Shown one piece after another: positions 56,552-64,000 of a DNA stretch of 64,000 nucleotides. The notes under the pieces are model-generated. The model ran no database searches and was not told the DNA's origin. It was given only the letters and a program-made list of their open reading frames with translations. Source of the DNA: Halorubrum sp. DM2 (GTDB taxonomy: Archaea > Halobacteriota > Halobacteria > Halobacteriales > Haloferacaceae); the NCBI RefSeq assembly GCF_901686465.1, contig NZ_LR594487.1, positions 840,894 to 904,893 on the forward strand, given 5' to 3'. How positions within the stretch are numbered: position 1 is the stretch's first letter; the number at the start of each line of letters is the position of its first letter. A program made the position numbers and the translations under genes.

Positions 56552-57364
56552 ATGGAACCGAGCGAGGATCCGGGCGAGGCGACCGCACCGCGAGTGCTCG
56601 ACAACCGGCGCGATGCGACTCGATACCGAGTTCTCGTCGAGATCGCGGCGCGACAACCCGCCGTGAGCCAAGAGGAGATCGCGGACGTCATCGGCGTGAC
56701 CTCACAGGCCGTGAGCGACTACGTCAGGGACTTAGTCGACGGCGGGTACGTGGAGAAGCGCGGTCGGGGTCGGTACGAGGTGACGAAGGAGGGTGTCGAC
56801 TGGATCATCACGCGGACCGATGCCCTCTCGGAGTTCGTCTCTCGGGTGTCTGACGACGTCTTGGGAAGCGTCGACGTCGACGCTGCCGTCGCGGCCGACG
56901 CGGTCGAGGAGGGCGACGAGGTCGGCCTCGTGATGCGCGACGGCGTGTTACACGCCGTTCCCGAGGGCGGGTCGGCGACCGCCGTCGTCGTCACCGGTGG
57001 CGAGGCGGGGGAGGCGGTTGGCGTCACCGAGTTCGAGGGCGTCGTGGAGTACGACCCGGGCGTGGTGACGGTCGTTCCGGTCCCGGCGGTGACAGAAGGG
57101 GATCCCCCGTCCTCCGACGTCATTACGGACCGCGCCGCGGCGGCGGACTTGATTGCGGTCGGCGGGACGGAGGCGTACGCGCTCGCGACCCGGACCGGCC
57201 TCCGGCCGGATGTCCGGTTCGGGTCGGCAACGGGCGTCTCGCAGGCCGCCCTCCGCGGGCTGAACGTGCTGTTGCTCGTATCGACCGACGAACTCTCCCG
57301 ACATACGACGCGACTCCGCGAAGACGGCGTGCGGTACGAGGTCCGAGACTCCCTCGAACGGTAG
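56552..57364 (+). CDS. HTH transcriptional regulator (MarR-like, DUF7839 group)
   Basis: 270-residue protein. The N-terminal winged helix is RYRVLVEIAARQPAVSQEEIADVIGVTSQAVSDYVRDLVDGGYVEKRGRGRY. A second domain of about 190 residues has three to four similar beta-alpha segments (VGLVMRDGVLHAVPEG, AVGVTEFEGVVEYDPGVVTVVPVPAV), suggesting a ligand-binding domain. It sits beside the origin and orc1 but on its own transcript, with a promoter AATTTACTTG about 30 nt upstream. Whether it has any link to replication is not shown. Confidence 0.75.
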   Translation: MEPSEDPGEATAPRVLDNRRDATRYRVLVEIAARQPAVSQEEIADVIGVTSQAVSDYVRDLVDGGYVEKRGRGRYEVTKEGVDWIITRTDALSEFVSRVSDDVLGSVDVDAAVAADAVEEGDEVGLVMRDGVLHAVPEGGSATAVVVTGGEAGEAVGVTEFEGVVEYDPGVVTVVPVPAVTEGDPPSSDVITDRAAAADLIAVGGTEAYALATRTGLRPDVRFGSATGVSQAALRGLNVLLLVSTDELSRHTTRLREDGVRYEVRDSLER

Positions 57365-57402
57365 TTTGCGCAACGGTCGAGCTCGTTTTTGCTCGGAGAG
57401 AC

Positions 57403-57423
57403 ACACCGTGTTTCCGGTGAAAT
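57403..57423 (-). promoter_or_regulatory. ORB-like box 1
   Basis: ACACCGTGTTTCCGGTGAAA, the inverted form of the origin box; preceded by GAGAC and followed by TTGGGGG. Confidence 0.8.
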
Positions 57424-57567
57424 TGGGGGTCAGATGGGTGTGAGTAGGATGTCGGTATGACGCTGAGATCCCTTTGTGTCTAATACAGAACAACAGGATT
57501 TATTACCTAATCCGGAGTAGCGCTCGTCAAGTGGAGTCGTCAACGGCTCACTAGAAGTCGGTCCGGT

Positions 57568-57593
57568 ATTTCACTGGAAACGCGGTCTCCCCC
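57568..57593 (+). promoter_or_regulatory. ORB-like box 2, degenerate
   Basis: ATTTCACTGGAAACGCGGTC followed by TCCCCCC. One core base differs from the other copies. Confidence 0.7.
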
Positions 57594-57618
57594 CGATGGA
57601 ACGGGACGCCCTCGTCGT

Positions 57619-57639
57619 ACACCTCATTTCCGGTGAAAT
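57619..57639 (-). promoter_or_regulatory. ORB-like box 3
   Basis: ACACCTCATTTCCGGTGAAA, inverted; the spacer between core parts is altered. Confidence 0.65.
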
Positions 57640-57813
57640 ACGACGGGTTGACGCTCTCACGCTACTGCCGTTTCGATCCTCCGATTGATGCTCATCTCGC
57701 TCTCTGATTGCTGTTTTTCCCTCCTCTGACCGCTGTTTTCTCTACTCTCCGATTGCGACTGTAGATTTTTATCTATGTTGAAACTGATCCTCACGATTCC
57801 TCGTCCACGCTTC

Positions 57814-57858
57814 TATCCCGACCCACACCCCTATCCCCGACCCACACCCCTATCCTCC
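57814..57858. repeat. 18-19-bp C-rich tandem repeat in the origin
   Basis: TATCCCGACCCACACCCC repeats at 57814-57831 and 57832-57850 (one extra C), with a partial third unit. The complementary strand is G-rich. Confidence 0.8.
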
Positions 57859-57886
57859 ATTTCACCGGAAACACGGTGTGTGTCTC
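57859..57886 (+). promoter_or_regulatory. ORB-like box 4
   Basis: ATTTCACCGGAAACACGGTG followed by TGTGTCTC; closest to consensus. Confidence 0.85.
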
Positions 57887-57941
57887 AAACACCAATCAAC
57901 GCTTGGACTACTCTCTCCGCGCGGTGACGAAAACGGAACGC

Positions 57942-57969
57942 ATTTCACCGGAAACGCGGTGTCTCCCTC
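57942..57969 (+). promoter_or_regulatory. ORB-like box 5, directly before orc1 start
   Basis: ATTTCACCGGAAACGCGGTG followed by TCTCCCTC and then the ATG at 57970. Bound initiator would cover the orc1 transcription and translation start. Confidence 0.85.
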
Positions 57970-59172
57970 ATGGACGCAGCGGACGACCTCTTCACGAGAG
58001 AGGACCCCATCTTCGCGAACAAGGAACTCCTCGAGATCAGCCACCTCCCGGGCGAGGGGCGTATCGTCGGTCGAGATGACGAGATAGCCGACCTGGCGAC
58101 GGCGGTCAACCCGGCCATCTTCGGGCAGAGTCCGAGCAACGTGCTCATCTACGGGAAGACGGGCACCGGCAAATCGCTGTGTGCGAAGTACGTCTCGAAG
58201 CGGCTCGTTTCGACAGCCAGCGAGGAGGGCGTCACGGCGACGTTCGCCTACGTCGATTGCGCCCAAGACACTACGGAGACGCAGGCGGTCCAGACCATCG
58301 CCGAGGGTGTCAACGACCCCGAGGAAACCGGTATCAACGTTCCCGACAAAGGGCTCTCGACGTCCACGTACTACAAGCGCCTCTGGCGAATCCTCGATCA
58401 GCGATACGACGTGGTCTTGATCCTCCTCGACGAGATCGATAAACTCGACGACGACGCCATCCTGATGCAGCTGTCCCGCGCCGGCGAGGCCGGAAAGATC
58501 ACCGACTGTAAGCTCGGTGTCGTCGGGATCAGCAACAAGATCCAGTACAAAGACCGGATGGACGAACGGGTCAAATCGAGCCTGTGTGAACGCGAGTTCG
58601 TCTTCCCGCCGTACGACGCGAATCAACTCCGGGAAATCATGCAAGCGCGCGCGGACGCCTTCCACGACGATGTCCTCGAACCGTCGACGATCCCCCGTGC
58701 CGCTGCGCTCGCCGCACGCGAACACGGCGACGCCCGGAAGGCGATCGACATCCTCCGGTACGCTGGCGAGATCGCTCAGGCGAACGGTGAACCCACGGTC
58801 CGCGAGGAGTTCGTCACGCAGGCGCGCGAGCGAGCGGAGACCGACCGGTTCCGAGAGCTCATCCGCGGATCCACGCCGCACTCACGGTACGTCCTCCAGG
58901 CGCTTGCGCTGTTGTCGCTCTCGAACGGCCGGCAGGACGGGTTCCGAACGAGCCGGGTGTACGAGATATACGAGAACATCTGTCGACAGGAGGGTTCTGA
59001 CAGCCTCTCGCTCCGGCGTGTCCGCGACCTCTTGAAGGAACACGCGTTCCTAGACATCATCGAACAGTCGAAACACAGCGGCGGCAGCGCCGAGGGCAGC
59101 TACACGAAACACCAGCTTCTGGAGGATCCGAGCGTCGTGAAAGAGGTACTCACCGAAGACGCGGACGCGTAA
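57970..59172 (+). CDS. orc1: Orc1/Cdc6 replication initiator
   Basis: 400-residue AAA+ initiator. Walker A GKTGTGKS is at 62-69 and Walker B DEID at 154-157; sensor 1 GISNKIQYKDRMDERVKSSL follows, and the C-terminal winged helix (from about residue 300) has the region LSNGRQDGFRTSRVYEIY, used to bind ORB DNA. It is the cognate initiator of the adjoining origin by position. The upstream box directly precedes the start, so autoregulation is likely. Length and motifs are intact. Confidence 0.96.
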   Translation: MDAADDLFTREDPIFANKELLEISHLPGEGRIVGRDDEIADLATAVNPAIFGQSPSNVLIYGKTGTGKSLCAKYVSKRLVSTASEEGVTATFAYVDCAQDTTETQAVQTIAEGVNDPEETGINVPDKGLSTSTYYKRLWRILDQRYDVVLILLDEIDKLDDDAILMQLSRAGEAGKITDCKLGVVGISNKIQYKDRMDERVKSSLCEREFVFPPYDANQLREIMQARADAFHDDVLEPSTIPRAAALAAREHGDARKAIDILRYAGEIAQANGEPTVREEFVTQARERAETDRFRELIRGSTPHSRYVLQALALLSLSNGRQDGFRTSRVYEIYENICRQEGSDSLSLRRVRDLLKEHAFLDIIEQSKHSGGSAEGSYTKHQLLEDPSVVKEVLTEDADA

Positions 59173-59264
59173 TCGGGCCGTACAACCCGGATTCAGCCCC
59201 CCAACGCTCCGTCGGCCTTATTGAAACAAGGGCTTCCGAACAGACCGATCGATGCGGGACCGCG

Positions 59265-59825
59265 TCAGCCGAGCAGCCCGAGTCCTTCGATACGTTCGAC
59301 GATCTCTTCGACCGCCTCCTCCGCGTCATCGGTGCGTTTGCCGCCCGTGATGACGATCTTTCCGCTCCCGAAGAGGAGAATGACTACCTCGGGCTCGTCC
59401 ATCCGGTAGACGAGTCCGGGGAACTGCTCCGGCTCGTACTCCACGTCCTCGAGACCGAGACCAATCGCGAGGGCGTTGAGGTTGAGGTTGTGCCCGAGAT
59501 CCGCGCTCGACACGATGTTCTGAACGGTGATCTCCGGATCGTCTTCGACGGGGATCTGGAGCCCCCGGAGCTTCTCGAAGATAATGCCGAGCGCCTCGTG
59601 GACGTCGTCGATGCTCTTCGCGCCCGTGCAGACGATCTTGCCCGAACGGAAGATGAGTGCGGCCGCCTTCGGCTCTTGGGTCCGGTACACGAGGCCGGGG
59701 AAGTTGTCGGGGTTGAAATCCGCGCCCGGGAGGTCCTCCGCGAGCGCCTCCAAATCGAGCTCCTGACCGATACCCGTCGATGCAACAACGTTTTGAATCT
59801 CGATCGAGTCTGCAGGGTTCGTCAT
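59265..59825 (-). CDS. tbp: TATA-box-binding protein
   Basis: 186-residue TBP with the two-fold saddle: repeats starting IEIQNVVASTGIGQELDLEALAEDLPGA and ITVQNIVSSADLGHNLNLNALAIGLGL, each with NPDNFPGLVYR or EPEQFPGLVYRM and IFRSGKIVCTGAKS or LFGSGKIVITGGKR. It binds TATA elements with TFB. Two TATA-like elements (about 59831 and 59857) lie upstream. It is convergent to orc1 with about 90 bp between. Haloarchaea often have several tbp genes, and this is probably the general one. Confidence 0.96.
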   Translation of the reverse strand: MTNPADSIEIQNVVASTGIGQELDLEALAEDLPGADFNPDNFPGLVYRTQEPKAAALIFRSGKIVCTGAKSIDDVHEALGIIFEKLRGLQIPVEDDPEITVQNIVSSADLGHNLNLNALAIGLGLEDVEYEPEQFPGLVYRMDEPEVVILLFGSGKIVITGGKRTDDAEEAVEEIVERIEGLGLLG

Positions 59826-60090
59826 CGTTCGCTTTTATATGTGGCCCCCTCCCTTATAAACGCCCGTGGTATAAACGACCGGCTATCACTGGGATACGAT
59901 GTTCGATCGCAGACTCGCGTGACGAGCCAGAAATCCTGTCTCGAATATATGACAAATTTTAGAGAAATATACCCCTGACTCTCGTTCACGTGACCTCCCG
60001 ACTGACATAGTTTCACCTCGATACTATCGCGTCTCGACCGATCGGTCTCCCGCGAACCGTTCCATGAAATCGCATGACGTGGCGCATATA
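59826..60090. other. Intergenic between tbp and rRNA promoters, no gene seen
   Basis: AT-rich segments around 59950 and the tbp promoter are visible. No gene or RNA was supported. Confidence 0.5.
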
Positions 60091-60128
60091 GTTCGACGGG
60101 GTTAAATACAACCCGGGCATTCGAAGAA
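60090..60128 (+). promoter_or_regulatory. rRNA operon promoter P1
   Basis: GTTCGACGGGGTTAAATACA holds TTAAATA (60102-60108) in a context typical of haloarchaeal rRNA promoters, followed by CGAAGAAATGCGAG near the expected start site. Confidence 0.6.
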
Positions 60129-60188
60129 ATGCGAGGAGCCCCCGACGTGGGGGCACCGGTCGGCCGCAGACGCGGCCGGCCGAAAGCG

Positions 60189-60235
60189 TTCCGACGTGCT
60201 TAAGTGTATAAGCCCGTTCGGTCAATACGCGAAGA
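60189..60235 (+). promoter_or_regulatory. rRNA operon promoter P2
   Basis: TTCCGACGTGCTTAAGTGTA with TATAAG after it, then CGCGAAGAACGC at the likely start site. It is about 97 bp after P1 and shares its layout, as tandem rRNA promoters do. Confidence 0.6.
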
Positions 60236-60248
60236 ACGCACCGCGGAC

Positions 60249-60297
60249 TCGGGCCGTTCAATTCGGCCCGGTTTCGCAGAGTCGGCTTGTCCGACTC
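60249..60297 (+). other. Two hairpins in rRNA leader
   Basis: GGGCCG/CGGCCC (60251-60256, 60264-60269) and GAGTCGG/CCGACTC (60279-60285, 60291-60297) in the rRNA leader. Confidence 0.5.
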
Positions 60298-60370
60298 ACC
60301 CGATGAGGATCGCGCCCCCTGCGCTCCGGCGTAAGCGGCGATCTGATGTGAGCCGTGGTCGTTCGGTGCC

Positions 60371-60408
60371 ATCCAAGCCGCTGGCTGGAACCGGACACCA
60401 CACAGACC
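60371..60408 (+). other. Pre-16S processing stem, 5' strand
   Basis: ATCCAAGCCG and GGAC...ACACAGAC pair with 62041-62075 after the 16S (GTCTGTGT...GTCC...CGGCTTGGA). This long stem would bring the 16S ends together for cutting by the splicing endonuclease. Confidence 0.65.
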
Positions 60409-60497
60409 AATGCAATGGTGTGTCGACTCTCGTCTCCAACGAGATTGACACCCGCCAACACCCCCTTCGAGCCGGGAATCAGGCTCGAAGGATACTC

Positions 60498-61966
<1,469 letters not shown>

Positions 61967-62040
61967 ACCGACCTGAGACCTCCCACACGGGAGGCTCACC
62001 TTACGACCGTTCACCAGAACGGTCACTACTCATTCGCACT

Positions 62041-62075
62041 AGTCTGTGTACGTCCGTCCACCCACCGGCTTGGAC
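62041..62075 (+). other. Pre-16S processing stem, 3' strand
   Basis: Partner of 60371-60408. Confidence 0.65.
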
Positions 62076-62134
62076 ACCCTAGAACGACCACGGCCCACAC
62101 AACACGCGAGACAGACCTTCCCCACAGGGAAGGT

Positions 62135-62206
62135 GGGCTCATAGCTCAGCGGTAGAGTGCCTCCCTTGCAAGGAGGATGCCCTGGGTTCGAATCCCAGTG
62201 AGTCCA
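62135..62206 (+). tRNA. tRNA-Ala (anticodon TGC) in the 16S-23S spacer
   Basis: 72-nt tRNA with acceptor GGGCTCA/TGAGTCC, anticodon loop CTTGCAA between CCTCC and GGAGG, and T arm CTGGG-TTCGAAT-CCCAG. The TGC anticodon is at 62167-62169. This is the standard spacer tRNA of archaeal rRNA operons. No intron. Confidence 0.97.
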
Positions 62207-62487
62207 TGTCCGTTCAGTCCAAATCCGTCCCCTTAAGTGGGAGACGCGATTCGGACTGAACACGACGACCGATGCACCATCCCGGGAAACCGCGGATGGG
62301 AAGGGTTCGACGAACGCCCCGCACACACCCGGGGCGATTCAATGACAACCGTGTATACGTGCGATCCAGACGTCCACTGAACTCATCCGAGTTCGTGGAA
62401 CGTCAGTGAACCATATACAGTCGGAATACTCTGACGAGTATTTCTGACACCGTCAGCACTCTCTTCTGAGAGTTGGCTGGCACACTA
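62207..62487 (+). other. Spacer between tRNA-Ala and 23S
   Basis: Holds a hairpin GTTCAGTCC (62212-62220) / GGACTGAAC (62253-62261) with a CTTAAG inside its loop, and the 5' side of the pre-23S processing stem. No other gene. Confidence 0.55.
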
Positions 62488-64000
62488 CTGGCTACTGTGC
62501 CAGCTGGTGAATGGCTCGGCTCGAGAGCCGACGACGGACGTGCCAAGCTGCGAAAAGCTCGTGGGACCCGCATGGAGGGAAAGAACACGAGATCTCCCAA
62601 TCGGAATCCGTTCAACAATTGCCACGCGCAATAGGGAACGCCCTGAATTGAAACATCTCAGTAAGGGCAGGAAAAGAACGCAAACGCGATGTCGTCAGTA
62701 ACCGCGAGTAAACGCGACACAGCCCAAACCGAAGGTCTTCGGACCAATGTGGTGTTCGGGTTGACAACCAAATCTCGACAACTCATCTGAAGTCTCCTGG
62801 AACGGAGCGTGAAACAGGGTGACAACCCCGTAAGATGAGTCAGTACAGATGGCGTCAAATCCAGAGTAGCAGGGGTCGGATATCCTCTGTGAACACCTCA
62901 GGCATCCCCTGAGAAGGCTAAACACTCCTCGAGACCGATAGCGAACAAGTAGCGTGAGCGAACGCTGAAAAGCACCCCGAAAAGGGCGGTGCAATAGGGC
63001 CTGAAATCAGCTGGCGATCGAGCGACAGGGCGTACAAGGCGTCTCTCAAAACGACCGAGAAGCGATTCTCTAGTAGGAAGAGAGACGAGCCGGCGTCGTG
63101 TCGTGCGTTTTGAAAAACGACCCAGGGAGTGCACTTGATTGGCGAGTCTAACCCGTGAACCGGGGAAGGCGCAGGGAAACCGATACGGCCGCAGCACATT
63201 CGTGCGAGGGCCACCGTGTTCAAGCGCGGGGAGTCAATCGGGTGCGACCCGAAACCAGGCGATCTACGCGCGAGCAAGGTGAAGCGTGGCGAAAGCCACG
63301 TGGAGGCCTGTTAGAGTTGGTGTTCTACAATACCCTCTCGTGACTCGTGTGTAGGGGTGAAAGGCCCATCGAGCCTGGCAACAGCTGGTTCCAACCGAAA
63401 CATGTCGAAGCATGACCTCATCCGAGGTAGCCCGCGGGGTAGAGCTACCGATTGGATGACCCGCCTCCGAGAGGAGTCGGCCATCCTGTCGAACTCCAAA
63501 CCCGCAGGCGCTGTAGACGAAGGGAGTCCGGTGCGCGGGGTAAGCCTGTGTACCGTGAGGGGAACAACCCAGAGCCGGGTTAAGGTCCCAAAGTGTAGAT
63601 TAAGTGCGATTCGAAGGTGGTCTCAAGCCCTAAACAGCCGGGAGGTGAGCTTAGAAGCAGCTACCCGCTAAGAAAAGCGTAACAGCTTACCGGCCGAGGT
63701 TTGAGGCGCCCAAAATGATCGGGGCTCAAATCTACCACCGAGACCTGGCCGTGCCTGTCACAAGGCAACCGTGTAGGTTGGCGTACTGGTCGGACGGAAG
63801 CCCGGGCGAGAGCTCGTGTGGACCGTCCAGTAACGACAATCCTGGTCACAGTAGCAGCGATAGTCGGGTGAGACCCTCGACGGCCTGAAGAGCAAGGGTT
63901 CCTCGGCACTGCCGTTCAGCCGAGGGTTAGCCGGTCCTAAGGTGTACCACAACTTGACTACACCGACGGGAAGCTGGTTAATATTCCAGCGCCGCTATGC
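62488..64000 (+). rRNA. rrl: 23S ribosomal RNA, 5' part, runs off the window
   Basis: The 5' end is placed at the TGGCTACTGTGCCAGCTGGT block, matching the known haloarchaeal 23S start to within a few nt. Conserved blocks such as CTGAAACATCT-like TTGAAACATCTCAGTAAGG, AACCGCGAGT and GGTGAAAGGC appear in order. The gene continues beyond base 64000. The exact mature 5' end was not determined. Confidence 0.96.

Larger units (their letters stand above)
57365..57969. other. Replication origin region with ORB-like boxes
   Basis: 605 bp without a gene. It has five copies of a box related to TTTCACCGGAAACRCGGTGT, two inverted and three direct, an AT-rich run between 57670 and 57790, and a C-rich tandem repeat. 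The region ends at the orc1 start. This arrangement is that of haloarchaeal origins, where Orc1/Cdc6 binds ORB elements around a duplex-unwinding region. Confidence 0.85.

Noticed and set aside
57365-57969. CRISPR-like array
   Set aside because: The boxes have irregular spacing and both orientations and are next to orc1, so they fit origin boxes, not a CRISPR array.

Overview
The window is the chromosome of an extremely halophilic archaeon, most likely Halorubrum or a close relative. The signs are high GC with very acidic proteins, leaderless-type starts with a TATA element 25-30 nt upstream, Tat/lipobox exports, an archaeal 16S-tRNA-Ala-23S operon, SAMP-type ubiquitin-like protein, Orc1/Cdc6, TBP and an AAA CDC48. 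The genus is inferred from overall resemblance, not from a search.

Layout. 1-8.6 kb: 3' part of an XPB-type helicase, archaeal adenylate kinase with a small DUF5789-like partner, a ThDP enzyme, a Gfo/Idh/MocA oxidoreductase, a beta-propeller lipoprotein and a DUF418 membrane protein. 8.7-9.6 kb: a small AT-rich island with orphan ORFs. 9.6-22.4 kb: MATE exporter, two MscS channels, PAC2 chaperone, TrmB regulator, UspA, DJ-1 protein and carB. 22.5-33.5 kb: an acidic small protein, CDC48, a kinase-less 7TM receptor domain, LarC, AspRS, two exported proteins, TVP38 protein and NAD kinase. 33.7-39.6 kb is the most accessory part: a KaiC-like ATPase whose last 25 codons are duplicated on the far side of a 2.3-kb AT-rich insert carrying one KAP-family P-loop NTPase, then a degraded membrane-protein gene, a histidine kinase and a tRNA-Gly with repeated 3'-end fragments. 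39.6-57.4 kb: M28 peptidase, NadE, TruA (reading frame disturbed by a CT repeat), Usp, XapX, cyclophilin, an intron-containing tRNA-Glu, Cys/Met PLP enzyme, hydroxyacid dehydrogenase, PhoU-type regulator, SAMP3 cluster, FAH-family enzyme, fused malic enzyme and a regulator. 57.4-64 kb: a replication origin with at least five ORB-like boxes beside orc1/cdc6, then tbp and a ribosomal RNA operon that runs off the window.

The most interesting candidate system is the insert at 35.2-37.6 kb. A 75-bp repeat (72/75 identical, all three differences synonymous) shows that something entered the 3' end of the KaiC-like gene while restoring its reading frame. The only cargo is a 666-residue membrane-anchored KAP NTPase with two C-terminal modules that resemble the B domain of the archaeal replication protein Gins51. 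KAP NTPases include the phage-exclusion protein PifA, so a replication-sensing defence protein on a mini-island is a reasonable but unproved reading.

The origin, orc1 and the rRNA operon lie within about 6 kb of each other, with the rRNA transcribed away from the origin.
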